DNA from: SKVR01 sp037441525
Lineage (GTDB): Bacteria > Bacteroidota > Bacteroidia > Bacteroidales > UBA7960
DNA: 64,000 nucleotides
Direction: 5' to 3'
NCBI GenBank assembly: GCA_037441525.1
Contig: JBBISA010000009.1
Location: forward strand, 24,504-88,503
Part shown: positions 17,786-27,190 of the stretch, piece after piece
Layout: each line of letters opens with the position of its first letter
Position numbering within the stretch: the first letter of the stretch is position 1
Program-made: the position numbers and the translations under genes
Notes under the pieces: model-generated
Told to the model about the DNA's origin: nothing
The model's database searches: none
What the model saw: only the letters and a program-made list of their open reading frames with translations

Positions 17786-18517
17786 TCAGATTGCGTTATT
17801 TGCCGGGATTAGAAGTTGGAGATACATTTGAATAGTATTTTCAAGGCCAAAATACAATGCATCGGCAATTAATGCATGACCTATGGAAACCTCAAGTAAG
17901 CCAGGAATATTTGTTGCAAAATATTTTAAATTCTCGAGGCTAAGGTCATGCCCGGCATTGATACCGAGGCGGGCATCCCGGGCAGCAAAAGCGGCTGTTC
18001 TGAAGGGTGCAAGAGCCTTTTCGGGGCTTAGGGTGTAAATTGCTGCATAAGGTTCGGTGTACAATTCTACCCGGTTGGTACCGGTTTGGGCAGCTTTGTA
18101 AATAAGGTCGGGATCCGTATCGATAAAAATGGATGTACGAATTCCGGCTCCCTGCAGCTCATGGATTACCTCTTTAAGAAAACTATAGTGTTTTATCGTA
18201 TCCCAACCTGCATTAGAAGTAAGGGCATTGGGAGGATCAGGCACCAGGGTAACCTGGTCGGGTTTCACATCAACAACCATATCAAGGAACTTGCGGGATG
18301 GATATCCTTCAATGTTGAATTCTGTTTTGATAAGCGGACGGATATCATAAACATCCTTGCGCCTGATGTGCCTTTCATCGGGTCGCGGATGAACGGTAAT
18401 ACCCTGGGCCCCGAATCGCTCACAATCAACAGCAGCTTTTACTACATCAGGTATGTTTCCACCCCGGGCATTGCGTATGGTGGCTATTTTATTAATATTT
18501 ACACTCAGGCGGGTCAT
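17786..18517 (-). CDS. pdxJ: Pyridoxine 5'-phosphate synthase PdxJ
   Basis: PdxJ condenses 1-deoxyxylulose 5-phosphate with amino-acetone phosphate to form pyridoxine 5'-phosphate, the last ring-forming step of the DXP-dependent vitamin B6 pathway. Family motifs are clear: SVNINKIATIRNARGG, GAQGITVHPRPDERHI, the central DPD and RVELYTEPYA, and INAGHDLSLENL. From ATG 18517 the protein is 243 residues, the usual length; the upstream TTG at 18535 would add six lysine-rich residues and is not preferred. It is followed by the alpha/beta hydrolase. Confidence 0.96.
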   Translation of the reverse strand: MTRLSVNINKIATIRNARGGNIPDVVKAAVDCERFGAQGITVHPRPDERHIRRKDVYDIRPLIKTEFNIEGYPSRKFLDMVVDVKPDQVTLVPDPPNALTSNAGWDTIKHYSFLKEVIHELQGAGIRTSIFIDTDPDLIYKAAQTGTNRVELYTEPYAAIYTLSPEKALAPFRTAAFAARDARLGINAGHDLSLENLKYFATNIPGLLEVSIGHALIADALYFGLENTIQMYLQLLIPANNAI

Positions 18518-18692
18518 AGGGTATTTTTTTTGCAAAACTATGAAACATTCATGACAGTGATGGTAATTATTGACGCCATTTCAGAGTATTGGGTTTGAGT
18601 TTAAGAAAAATTTGATTTACTTTGTGTTAGAATGTTTCTTTGTAGAAAGGAATTTCAATTATTGACTAATTTTAAAGACTAAACAATACTCC

Positions 18693-19358
18693 ATGCTGGC
18701 CAACGAGTTAATAAATGAGCTTATTCTGCCCCTGCGTACTTCAGATACCGGGGAAACAGCTCTTAGCTGGATGGAAGAAATGCGCATATCCCATTTACCC
18801 ATTGTGAATAATGAAGCTTTTCTGGGCCTTGTTTCCGAAAAAGACATTTACAGTATGAATGACTTTACCGAGCCTTTGGGAAATTACCAGCTTTCTCTTT
18901 CCCGGCCTTATGTAATGTTCAACTCACACCTTTTCGAAGTAATTCGAATTGCCGGAACACTCAAATTATCAGTGGTTCCGGTACTTGACCTCAACGAGAA
19001 TTATCTTGGTTGTATTACCCAGTCGCGTATGCTTCAGGAAATTGCCGAATCTGGCTCCTTAAATCAACCGGGTGGAATCATTGTTCTTGAAATGAACAGT
19101 ATTGACTACTCGCTTCATGAAATCTCACGCTTAGTAGAGTCGAACGATGCGAAGATACTAAGTTGCTGTGCACGTACTTTCAACGATAGCACACGGGTAG
19201 AAGTAACGCTAAAACTCAACAAAATTGACATTACACCTGTAATTCAAACATTTAATCGTTTCGATTATCATATAATCGCATCATTTTCGGAAGAAAATAA
19301 CTACGACGATCTTATCAGGGACAGGTTTGATGCTTTGATGAATTACCTGAACATTTAG
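18693..19358 (+). CDS. CBS-domain protein with ACT-like C-terminus
   Basis: This 221-residue cytoplasmic protein has a pair of CBS domains: residues about 5-60 include WMEEMRISHLPIVNNEAFLGLVSEKD, split here as WMEEMRISHLPIV and FLGLVSEKD, and about 70-125 include SVVPVLDLNENYLGCI. The C-terminal third (GGIIVLEMNSIDYSLHEISR onward) looks like an ACT-type regulatory domain. CBS pairs bind adenine nucleotides; the partner is unknown. It is divergent from pdxJ and starts 19 bases upstream of the Omp85-like gene, a neighbourhood also seen in other Bacteroidetes. Confidence 0.9.
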   Translation: MLANELINELILPLRTSDTGETALSWMEEMRISHLPIVNNEAFLGLVSEKDIYSMNDFTEPLGNYQLSLSRPYVMFNSHLFEVIRIAGTLKLSVVPVLDLNENYLGCITQSRMLQEIAESGSLNQPGGIIVLEMNSIDYSLHEISRLVESNDAKILSCCARTFNDSTRVEVTLKLNKIDITPVIQTFNRFDYHIIASFSEENNYDDLIRDRFDALMNYLNI

Positions 19359-19377
19359 AAAACTCCAAGATTCATTC

Positions 19378-20853
19378 ATGTTTAAAAGTGCCATATTCAT
19401 ATTTGCAATATGGGGTTGCATTGCCACCCTGACTGCACAAGCGCAGATCGCATCCTTATGCCTTGCCGGTGATTATGTGTTACTTGGCCCAAATGAAGAA
19501 TTGCCTGCAGACCTGGTAAAGAAGAATTATGTTGTGATACAAAAAATTGAGTTTGAGGGCAATCATACCACCCGTCAGCATGTTCTTTTGCGTGAGCTGG
19601 CGTTTTCTGCGGGCGATACTTTACAACTTACCGCATTGTCTTCCATTCTGGAGCGCAGTCGCGAAAACCTGTTAAATACTTCCCTTTTCAACTTTGTCAA
19701 TGTATCACTGACCTACCATGAAGTATTGCCCGCTGCCAACGTGAGATTTACCTTTGTTGAACGCTGGTATGTATGGCCATTCCCCATCTTCGAAATTGCA
19801 GAACGAAATCTCAACGATTGGTTGACCAACCCTACTCTTTATAAAACCAATTATGGTGGGTTTATCCTGAAGGAGAATTTCAGGGGACGCATGGAAAAGC
19901 TCAGCATTCTTGCAAGAGCAGGTTATAGGCAAATCTATGCTCTTAACTATTTCATCCCCTATATCAATCATGCCCAAAGGCTCGGATTAAGCTTTACCAT
20001 TGGCTACAACCGCCAGAATGAAATTGAATACCTTACCCGCGATAACAATCAGCTTTTTTATTCTGAAGATGGCGGTTTTGCTCTGCGACATTTTTATGTG
20101 AATACACAAGTGCATTATCGCCGTGGAATTCATAACCGCCATAATCTAACCTTTGGTTTCAACAACATACGATTTGCCGATTCGTTGTTGTTCCTCAATC
20201 CCAATTTCTCGCCAAGTTCAGAAACTTCTGCTCCTTTTTTCTCCTTAGGCTACGAATTCAGACATGATTACCGTGATATAAGGGCATATCCCTTATCAGG
20301 TCATTATTTCGATATTCGTTTTAAGCGTCAGGGCCTGGGGATTCTTAGAAATGAGAAAATGGATATTACTACCGCTGAAACGTCTCTGCGTAAATTTTGG
20401 AAGCTAAACCCACGCTGGTTTTTTGCCACAGGCATTAATGCCAAAACATCACTGGGAAATTTTCACCCCTATTACATGCAGCAAGGATTAGGATTTAAAG
20501 GCGACATTGTAAGAGGCTATGAAAACTTTGTTATTGACGGGCAGCACTTTGCCGTGTTGAAGAACAATTTTAAATATGCATTGGTCCCCAGCAGGGTTAA
20601 CAGGATTGGCTTTATTAATAATGAAAAGTTCTCCCTTATTCATTATGCCTTGTATGTAAACTTTTTTACAGATATAGGATACGTTAAAGATAGTTTCTTC
20701 TTCAATGATAACTTTCTTTCAAACAATTTCCTTGCTGGTTTTGGCATTGGATTAGACCTTGTAACCTATTATGACAAAGTATTCCGCACCGAATTTTCAT
20801 ACAACCGACATGGCTATCCAAGCATAAATCTCCATTTGATTGCTCCAATTTAG
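19378..20853 (+). CDS. Omp85/BamA-like outer membrane protein, one POTRA
   Basis: This 491-residue outer membrane protein resembles the Omp85 superfamily but is short. After a signal peptide (ending near LTAQAQ) there is a single POTRA-like domain (about 50-125; VIQKIEFEGNHTTRQHVLLR, LLNTSLFNFVNVSLTY). A beta-barrel domain follows to the C-terminus, with a GFKGDIVRGYENFVIDG loop similar to the surface-antigen domain and a terminal LHLIAPI. Full BamA has five POTRA domains and about 800 residues, so this is not the essential BamA. It may insert or translocate a protein, or act in lipid export. Co-transcribed with the CBS-domain gene. Confidence 0.87.
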   Translation: MFKSAIFIFAIWGCIATLTAQAQIASLCLAGDYVLLGPNEELPADLVKKNYVVIQKIEFEGNHTTRQHVLLRELAFSAGDTLQLTALSSILERSRENLLNTSLFNFVNVSLTYHEVLPAANVRFTFVERWYVWPFPIFEIAERNLNDWLTNPTLYKTNYGGFILKENFRGRMEKLSILARAGYRQIYALNYFIPYINHAQRLGLSFTIGYNRQNEIEYLTRDNNQLFYSEDGGFALRHFYVNTQVHYRRGIHNRHNLTFGFNNIRFADSLLFLNPNFSPSSETSAPFFSLGYEFRHDYRDIRAYPLSGHYFDIRFKRQGLGILRNEKMDITTAETSLRKFWKLNPRWFFATGINAKTSLGNFHPYYMQQGLGFKGDIVRGYENFVIDGQHFAVLKNNFKYALVPSRVNRIGFINNEKFSLIHYALYVNFFTDIGYVKDSFFFNDNFLSNNFLAGFGIGLDLVTYYDKVFRTEFSYNRHGYPSINLHLIAPI

Positions 20854-21097
20854 ATATTGCAGAACCCTAAGAGATTTTGCAGATTTCTCAGAGCACGTAA
20901 AAATCAACAGAAAATAAAATCGCCAGACACAAAACCCGAAAAATTGATGTAATTTTAAGGCCTTTTTAACCGAAGGTTCAGTTAAATTGCTATTGGCCAC
21001 ATTAACCCTTATTTGTTTCCTATCAACCTTTAATCATCAGCCTATGGCTGATTTTTTAAGGTATTATTATTAAAAATGTATCATCAGACTTACCCTT

Positions 21098-22462
21098 ATG
21101 AAAAAACAACCCCGACTTAATTTCTGGCAAATTTGGAACATGAGCTTTGGCTTTATGGGAATTCAGATGGGATTTGCTCTTCAGAATGCCAATGCAAGTC
21201 GTATACTTCAAACTTTCGGAGCCGATGTAGAGCATCTTTCCTGGTTTTGGCTTGTGGCACCTGTAACGGGCATGATAGTTCAACCCATAATTGGTCATTA
21301 CAGCGACAATACCTGGACCCGCCTGGGACGCCGTCGCCCTTTTATACTTACAGGAGCAATATTAGCATCCTTGGGGTTAATACTCATGCCCAATTCATCT
21401 ATGTTTACGGCCATTCTTCCCGCTCTTTGGATAGGAGCCGGTATGCTGATGATTATGGATGCATCATTCAATATTGCCATGGAACCTTTCAGGGCTCTGG
21501 TAGCAGATAAACTTCCGGCAGACCAGCGCACGCTGGGTTTTTCCGTTCAGACACTACTCATTGGCATTGGAGCGGTAATTGGTTCGTGGTTGCCTTATGT
21601 TGCTGCCAATTGGCTGGGCTTTGAATCGGAAACCGACCCTGGAAAAGTGCCATTTAATTTGATACTTTCGTTTCTTGTCGGGGCAGCTGTATTGGTGAGC
21701 GCGATACTCTGGACAGTAATAAGAACAACAGAATATTCGCCCGAAGAACAAAAAGAGTTTGAAGGACATATTGAAGAAACCCCTGAAGAAATCGAAAGGA
21801 AAAAAGGTTTTGCTGAGATTTTCCGCGACTTTGCGCGCATGCCAAAAACCATGAAACAGCTGGGATTGGTTCAATTTTTCTCATGGTTTGCCCTTTTCTC
21901 CATGTGGGTATTCACAACCCCTGCCCTGGCTCAGCATGTCTGGGGTTTGCCCTCCAACGATACCAGTTCAGCGGCATTTAACGAAGCAGGCAATTATGTG
22001 GGACTAATATTTGGGGTTTATAATTTAGTTGCTGCTGCATTTGCATTAATTCTTCCGCTGATTGCCAAAAAAGTCGGCCGTAAAATGACCCATGCCATTT
22101 GCCTTACCATTGGCGGATTGGGCCTTATTTCAGTAATTTTTGTAACCATCCCGGAAATGAAATGGCTGCTCAACATTTCGATGATCGGTGTGGGGATAGC
22201 CTGGGCAAGCATTTTGGCCATGCCTTATGCTATTCTTTCTGGCTCAATCCCCTTCAAGAAAATGGGTGTTTACATGGGGATTTTCAACTTCTTTATTACA
22301 TTCCCTCAGATTGTAAATGGTATTTTTGGCGGGCCCATTGTTAAATATTTTTATGGAGGACACGCAGTTTATGCAATTGTTACTGCCGGTATTCTTATGA
22401 TACTTGGTGCAGTTTCGGTTTTGGCAGTTGATGATCGGGACGACCTGATTAAAAACCAATAA
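21098..22462 (+). CDS. MFS sugar transporter, SLC45/maltose-like
   Basis: This is a 12-helix major facilitator protein (454 residues) resembling the SLC45 or GPH-like sugar carriers of Bacteroidetes. It has the conserved loop 2-3 sequence GHYSDNTWTRLGRRRPF, a central cytoplasmic loop rich in charged residues (about 205-245), and the second-half signature KKVGRKMTHAIC. It probably imports maltose or related glucosides across the inner membrane: the next genes encode 4-alpha-glucanotransferase and a sugar kinase on the same strand. There is no SusC/SusD pair in the window. The gap to malQ is 105 bases and contains a possible promoter, so co-transcription is uncertain. Confidence 0.9.
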   Translation: MKKQPRLNFWQIWNMSFGFMGIQMGFALQNANASRILQTFGADVEHLSWFWLVAPVTGMIVQPIIGHYSDNTWTRLGRRRPFILTGAILASLGLILMPNSSMFTAILPALWIGAGMLMIMDASFNIAMEPFRALVADKLPADQRTLGFSVQTLLIGIGAVIGSWLPYVAANWLGFESETDPGKVPFNLILSFLVGAAVLVSAILWTVIRTTEYSPEEQKEFEGHIEETPEEIERKKGFAEIFRDFARMPKTMKQLGLVQFFSWFALFSMWVFTTPALAQHVWGLPSNDTSSAAFNEAGNYVGLIFGVYNLVAAAFALILPLIAKKVGRKMTHAICLTIGGLGLISVIFVTIPEMKWLLNISMIGVGIAWASILAMPYAILSGSIPFKKMGVYMGIFNFFITFPQIVNGIFGGPIVKYFYGGHAVYAIVTAGILMILGAVSVLAVDDRDDLIKNQ

Positions 22463-22519
22463 CAGAGTCTTGTATTACCCATAAATTTCGCTAACTCATA
22501 CATCAATTATTGTCATATT

Positions 22520-22527
22520 TATCTTTA
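22520..22527 (+). promoter_or_regulatory. Candidate -7 element for malQ
   Basis: TATCTTTA, near the Bacteroidetes -7 consensus, lies 41 bases before the malQ start. No -33 TTTG is evident at the expected distance. Confidence 0.35.
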
Positions 22528-22567
22528 CGAATATCAAACATTCCCCTTAAAATCAAACACAAATTCA

Positions 22568-24055
22568 ATGAATACAAAAAGATCATCCGGAATTTTGCTT
22601 CACATTACATCATTACCCGGGAAATATGGCATCGGAACAATGGGACAAGAGGCCTGGGGTTTTGTTGATTTCCTTGTTGAATCAGGCCAAAAGATATGGC
22701 AAATTTTACCTCTTGGCCATACTGGCTATGGCGATTCGCCTTACCAATGTTACTCTGCCTTTGCAGGAAACCCGCTGATGATAGACCTCGACAAATTGAT
22801 CGTGGAAGAATTGCTTGTCCAGAAAGACCTTCCCGACAATATATATTTCGACGACGAAAATGTTGACTATGGCAAAGTGCATACAATTAAATATCCTCTT
22901 TTACACAAAGCCTACGAAAATCATAAGTCCAACCCCAACAAACTGCGCAATATTCGATTTGAAAACTTTTGCCAGAAAAATGCCAGGTGGCTCGAAGATT
23001 ATGCCTTTTTTATGGCTTTGAAAAAACACTTCAAGGGGGTGGCCTGGACCCAATGGGAGCATGATTTAAAAATACGCAAGGCAGAATCGGTAAATTACTA
23101 CCGAAACCATTTAAAAGATGACATAAATTATTACAAGTTTATTCAATACCTTTTTTATAAGCAATGGCTCGAGTTGAAGGCTTATGCGAATATTAATGAC
23201 ATTGGGATTATTGGTGATATTCCCCTGTATGTTGCTTTCGATAGTTCAGATGCGTGGGCAAATCCTCAGATATTCGACTTCGACCAACAACTAAACCCTA
23301 TCAATGTAGCAGGTGTACCTCCCGATTATTTCAGTGCCACCGGGCAATTATGGGGCAACCCACTTTACAATTGGGATGTGCTGAAAAAAACAGGATACCA
23401 ATGGTGGATAGACAGAATTGCGGCCAACTTTACACTGTACGATATACTCAGAATTGACCATTTCAGAGGTCTTGCCGCCTTTTGGGCTGTTCCTTTTAAG
23501 GAAGAAACCGCAATTAATGGCCAATGGATTGATGCACCCGGGGCAGAAATGCTTCAGTCTGTTTTTAACCAACTCGGAAACCTCAATATTATTGCCGAAG
23601 ACCTGGGCGTTATAACGCCAGATGTGGTTGCATTGCGTGAAAAATTTAACATGCCTGGGATGAAAATTCTGCAGTTTGCCTTCGATTCGGGCGAAGAAAA
23701 CGACTTTATGCCCCACACCTACGATAAAAACTGCGTTGTATATTCTGGCACCCACGACAACGATACTACCCTTGGCCATTTTAATCACATTAAAGATTCA
23801 GATAAACAGCTTATGGACGATTATTTCCAGGTAGATAAACATGACCCTGCTTGGTCTTTCATAAGGTTGGCCTGGTCAACAGTGGCCAATATTGCCATTG
23901 CCCCATTGCAGGATGTTTTGCGCCTGGACACCCAGGCCAGGATGAACTTCCCGGGCAAGGCATCGGGATACTGGAAATGGAGATATGCCAAAGGGCAGTT
24001 AACAGAAAAACATGCTGATGAATTAAGAAAAATAACACGTCTATTTGGCAGATAA
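22568..24055 (+). CDS. malQ: 4-alpha-glucanotransferase (amylomaltase, GH77)
   Basis: MalQ transfers glucan chains between maltodextrins and releases glucose. The 495-residue protein starts with the typical ILLHITSLPGKYGIGTMG and has all three GH77 catalytic acids: nucleophile Asp297 in RIDHFRG, acid/base Glu344 in IAEDLG and Asp397 in GTHDNDT. These positions agree with the single-domain bacterial amylomaltases. Substrate-site segments GVPPDYFSATGQLWGNPLYNW and RMNFPGKASGYWKWR are present (shown here in part: GVPPDYFSATGQ). Its place between an MFS sugar carrier and a PfkB kinase suggests a maltodextrin pathway. Confidence 0.96.
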   Translation: MNTKRSSGILLHITSLPGKYGIGTMGQEAWGFVDFLVESGQKIWQILPLGHTGYGDSPYQCYSAFAGNPLMIDLDKLIVEELLVQKDLPDNIYFDDENVDYGKVHTIKYPLLHKAYENHKSNPNKLRNIRFENFCQKNARWLEDYAFFMALKKHFKGVAWTQWEHDLKIRKAESVNYYRNHLKDDINYYKFIQYLFYKQWLELKAYANINDIGIIGDIPLYVAFDSSDAWANPQIFDFDQQLNPINVAGVPPDYFSATGQLWGNPLYNWDVLKKTGYQWWIDRIAANFTLYDILRIDHFRGLAAFWAVPFKEETAINGQWIDAPGAEMLQSVFNQLGNLNIIAEDLGVITPDVVALREKFNMPGMKILQFAFDSGEENDFMPHTYDKNCVVYSGTHDNDTTLGHFNHIKDSDKQLMDDYFQVDKHDPAWSFIRLAWSTVANIAIAPLQDVLRLDTQARMNFPGKASGYWKWRYAKGQLTEKHADELRKITRLFGR

Positions 24056-24146
24056 ACAGGCTCTTTCAACATAATGCTCATAGTTTTATAAGCAATAATT
24101 AATACTATCAATCATCGAATTTTAGAAACTTAGAAAACATACAAAA

Positions 24147-25250
24147 ATGGAACAGATTGGAATTTTTAAAAGCGCGCTGGAAAAACTCAATAATTTCAAA
24201 GAAAAGAAAAACCTTATTGTTGGTTTCGATGGCTTTGTAGATGAAATTATTCATGTGGTAGACCAACGCAGAAGCGATGAAGAATACGAAAGAATTTCGG
24301 ATATTAAATCGTTTGCTGACAGGATAGCTTCTGGAGCCGGACTAAGCGCCAATATTGAGCTGGTACCGACCCAGGTTAAGCTTGGCGGCAATGGACCTAT
24401 TATGGCCAATGCAATTATTGCACAGGGGCACGGAGTATCGTATATCGGCGCTATTGGCAAAGATGGGGTTCATCCGGTTTTCCGTGAGTTTGCCGAAAAA
24501 TGCAGCAGTGTAATTACTTTTACTGACCCCGGACATACCGATGCGCTTGAATTTTTTGACGGGAAAATTATGCTCGGAAAAATGAATAATATGGTGGAGG
24601 TAAACATGGAAAATCTACTTGAGAAGCTTCCAGCCAACGAATTAAAAAAGCTGCTGGAAAAAACTGACCAGGTTGCTTTTACCAACTGGACCATGCTCGC
24701 TAACCTGAATGGAATAATCAACGGTTTTGCAGAAATTATTGGTAGCCTTACCAAGAAACCATTTGTATTTATTGACCTTGCCGATCCCAAAAAACGCACT
24801 CACGACGACATCAGGGGAGTGCTTGATATTATATCTGCCATGCCCACTGATACTATTCTGAGCATGAACCTGAGCGAATCTACCATAATTTCATTGGTTC
24901 TGGGCATCAAAGAAGACCAGTTACAAGCACGTGCAACCCAAATCCGGGAAAGACTGGGAATCTTTGGAATCGTTATCCATCCGACTAATGGAGCAGCCAT
25001 TTCTACCGCCCATGAAAGCCGGTGGATAGATGGCCCCTATACTGCTAAACCTAAACTAACCACTGGCGCAGGCGATAATTTCAATGCAGGTTTCTGCAAC
25101 GGCTGGTTGGCTGGGATGGAACCATCTGAGTGTCTGGTTCTTGGAGTATGCTCTTCAGGATATTATGTTCGCAATGGTGCCTCGGCTACCCGCAATAATC
25201 TGCGCGAATTCCTGAAACAGTGGATTGACAAAGGATTGGGTGAGATTTAG
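24147..25250 (+). CDS. PfkB-family carbohydrate kinase
   Basis: This 367-residue kinase belongs to the ribokinase/PfkB family. It has the N-terminal VGFDGFVDEIIHVVD, the LGGNGPIMANAI substrate and dimer motif, and the C-terminal TGAGDNFNAGF signature with the catalytic base Asp310. It phosphorylates a sugar or sugar-like molecule with ATP in the cytoplasm; the substrate cannot be read from sequence, though its neighbours (MFS sugar carrier, MalQ) make glucose or another product of maltodextrin breakdown reasonable. The 3' end overlaps the convergent Nudix gene by four bases. Confidence 0.92.
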   Translation: MEQIGIFKSALEKLNNFKEKKNLIVGFDGFVDEIIHVVDQRRSDEEYERISDIKSFADRIASGAGLSANIELVPTQVKLGGNGPIMANAIIAQGHGVSYIGAIGKDGVHPVFREFAEKCSSVITFTDPGHTDALEFFDGKIMLGKMNNMVEVNMENLLEKLPANELKKLLEKTDQVAFTNWTMLANLNGIINGFAEIIGSLTKKPFVFIDLADPKKRTHDDIRGVLDIISAMPTDTILSMNLSESTIISLVLGIKEDQLQARATQIRERLGIFGIVIHPTNGAAISTAHESRWIDGPYTAKPKLTTGAGDNFNAGFCNGWLAGMEPSECLVLGVCSSGYYVRNGASATRNNLREFLKQWIDKGLGEI

Positions 25251-25663
25251 TAACTATCGAAATCAAGACCTGCATTAACCAGATAATGCAGTACTTTAAC
25301 ATCTGCCTCAGACCAATTGAGGCATCCCAAATCCCCGGGAGATAACCAGACTATCCGCTGGTGCTCGCCGGGGATAATTATTTCATCTTTACAGGTACAG
25401 ATAAAAGCCAGCAATTCAATCACTTTATCGGGATACTGATGGGAAAAGGCAGGAAGTTTTTCTAAAACCGAGACTTCAATATTCAGTTCTTCTCTTATCT
25501 CCCTGATAATGCATTGTTGGGGTGTTTCACCCGGTTCAATCTTCCCCCCCGGAAACTCCCATTTGCCGGCATGCGAAGAACCTTGCCCCCTTTGGGCTGC
25601 AAGGAGTTTTCCATTCCTTACTATTATCGCACAGGTAACTCTTATGGGAGTTTCATTTTTCAT
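25247..25663 (-). CDS. MutT-like Nudix hydrolase
   Basis: This 138-residue Nudix protein resembles MutT-type (deoxy)nucleoside triphosphate pyrophosphohydrolases. The N-terminus VTCAIIVRNGKLLAAQRG and the box GGKIEPGETPQQC to REIREELNI are typical; the last box glycine is Asn here. It may clean oxidised or modified nucleotides from the pool. It is the last gene of the operon prs-rplY-pth and overlaps pth by 11 bases, indicating translational coupling; its 3' end overlaps the convergent sugar kinase. Confidence 0.9.
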   Translation of the reverse strand: MKNETPIRVTCAIIVRNGKLLAAQRGQGSSHAGKWEFPGGKIEPGETPQQCIIREIREELNIEVSVLEKLPAFSHQYPDKVIELLAFICTCKDEIIIPGEHQRIVWLSPGDLGCLNWSEADVKVLHYLVNAGLDFDSY

Positions 25664-26345
25664 CAGGATTGTTTTGGTCAGTTTTATTTCCTTGTCTGGG
25701 TACGGTTTCGGATTTACGCGTATTAACAGAATTCATTGTTCGTTCAATCCCAACTGTAACGAGGCTTTCGACCACCTGGATACAAGCGGTCAACTGTGGT
25801 CTTATCAATTCCAGTTCATCCGAAAGCCATTTACCCAACACATAATTGACCTGACCACCTTTGGAGTAGTTATTTCCGATTCCAAACCTAAGCCTTGCAT
25901 ATTCATTGGTGCCAAGCACCGTAAAAATATTGGCCAATCCATTATGGCCCCCGTCGCTTCCCCTGGCCTTTAGCCTGAGGGTACCAAGCGGCAAGGCGAC
26001 ATCGTCGGTTATTACCAGCAATTTGTCCAGTTCAATATTTTCTTTGGTAAGCCAATAATGTACTGACTTGCCACTTAAATTCATATAGGTGCTGGGTTTA
26101 AGCAGGATTATTGTTCGGCCTTTATGTCTGAAACGAGCTACATCGCCATAGCGAACAGATTCAAATGTGGCTTCTTTCAGCCGGGCAATTTCATCAACTG
26201 CCATAAATCCAACATTGTGTCGGGTATTTTGATAATCGGGCCCAATATTTCCCAAGCCTGCAATTAGATATTTCACTTCAGCGGATTTTTCATTCTGAGG
26301 CAGTTTATGCCTGGTGATAAACAATTCAAAGATTTTACGTATCAT
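25653..26345 (-). CDS. pth: Peptidyl-tRNA hydrolase
   Basis: Pth releases peptides from peptidyl-tRNA that has dropped off the ribosome. Motifs are present: LIAGLGNIGPDYQNTRHNVG with catalytic His43, LLKPSTYMNLSGKSV, and ITDDVALPLGTLRLKARGSD (given here to 20 residues) leading to GGHNGLANI. The protein has 230 residues, about 20 more at the N-terminus and a charged tail compared with E. coli Pth, as is common in Bacteroidetes. The order prs, L25/Ctc, pth is conserved in many bacteria and strongly supports the call. Confidence 0.96.
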   Translation of the reverse strand: MIRKIFELFITRHKLPQNEKSAEVKYLIAGLGNIGPDYQNTRHNVGFMAVDEIARLKEATFESVRYGDVARFRHKGRTIILLKPSTYMNLSGKSVHYWLTKENIELDKLLVITDDVALPLGTLRLKARGSDGGHNGLANIFTVLGTNEYARLRFGIGNNYSKGGQVNYVLGKWLSDELELIRPQLTACIQVVESLVTVGIERTMNSVNTRKSETVPRQGNKTDQNNPDEK

Positions 26346-26354
26346 GTTTGTTTA

Positions 26355-26392
26355 AAAGCAAACAAGGCATAAAGATAACTCCTTACGCCTTG
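26355..26392 (-). terminator. Hairpin between rplY and pth
   Basis: Read on the minus strand, CAAGGCGTAAGG and CTTTATGCCTTG form a 12-bp stem with two G-T pairs and a 6-base loop, followed by TTTGCTTTT. It lies between the L25 and pth genes and may act as a partial terminator or attenuator inside the operon. Confidence 0.55.
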
Positions 26393-26483
26393 CCAATTAT
26401 TTGAATAGCGGGTTTTATATCAGTTTATAAGAAATTTACAATCTATCGATTATGCTTTTCTTATTTCTAAGCAGAATAGCCGG

Positions 26484-27086
26484 TTATTCTGTTGCCGGAG
26501 CTTCTTCAGCTTCTTCTTCGTCGGAAGATGCCGCTGCACCTGCACCCCTGGTCATTTTAACACTTACAACAACATTGTTGGCAGGATCAAGAAATTCAAG
26601 ACCTTCAACCTTCAACTGGCCAACTTTAACTGAATCGCCGATTTGAAGTTTGGAAATAGAAACTTCAACTAAATCGGGCAGTGTGTTCATTAATCCTTTA
26701 ACCTTAAGTTTTCTTATTTTCTGATCGAGTTTACCCCCTTTTAAAACACCAGGCGAGACTCCTGATAATTTAACAGGTATATCAATTTTAATTGCTTTTT
26801 GGGGGAAAATTTGAAGAAAATCGCAATGAATAATCTTTCCCGAAACCGGGTGGAATTGTGCTTCCTGAAGAATTACATCATAGGATTTGCCATCAACACT
26901 CAGTTTTACAAGGCATGATTCGGGGGTATAAATAATGTCTTTAAACGACATTTCGGTCAGTGAAAAACTAATTTGTTCTTTACCACCATACATAACACAA
27001 GGGATCAGGCCCTCACGGCGCAATTCCTTAGCATCTTTTTTCCCTACGTTCCCGCGAAGAGAACCGCTCACAGATACTGTTTTCAT
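26484..27086 (-). CDS. rplY: Ribosomal protein L25 (general stress protein Ctc)
   Basis: This 200-residue protein is the long, two-domain form of ribosomal protein L25 (TL5/Ctc), which binds 5S rRNA. The start SVSGSLRGNVGKKDAKELR is followed by a segment GLIPCVMYGG and a beta domain; the C-terminal domain (about 95-185) leads into an acidic, Ala/Glu-rich tail (DEEEAEEAPATE). The gene lies between prs and pth in the classical order. Expression is probably linked to the prs transcript, though a hairpin separates the genes. Confidence 0.95.
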   Translation of the reverse strand: MKTVSVSGSLRGNVGKKDAKELRREGLIPCVMYGGKEQISFSLTEMSFKDIIYTPESCLVKLSVDGKSYDVILQEAQFHPVSGKIIHCDFLQIFPQKAIKIDIPVKLSGVSPGVLKGGKLDQKIRKLKVKGLMNTLPDLVEVSISKLQIGDSVKVGQLKVEGLEFLDPANNVVVSVKMTRGAGAAASSDEEEAEEAPATE

Positions 27087-27132
27087 TCTAAAAGAATTTA
27101 GTTGTTAATAATCAATCGTTTTGACCTTTTGC

Positions 27133-27166
27133 AAAACAGGCTGCAAAGGTAATACTTTACAGCCTG
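27133..27166 (-). terminator. Hairpin between prs and rplY
   Basis: On the minus strand, CAGGCTGTAAAG and CTTTGCAGCCTG form a 12-bp stem with one G-T pair around a 6-base loop, followed by TTTT. It lies in the 104-base gap after prs and may end part of the prs transcripts before the L25 gene. Confidence 0.6.
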
Positions 27167-27190
27167 CATTCGGAAGTATTTTAATAAAAA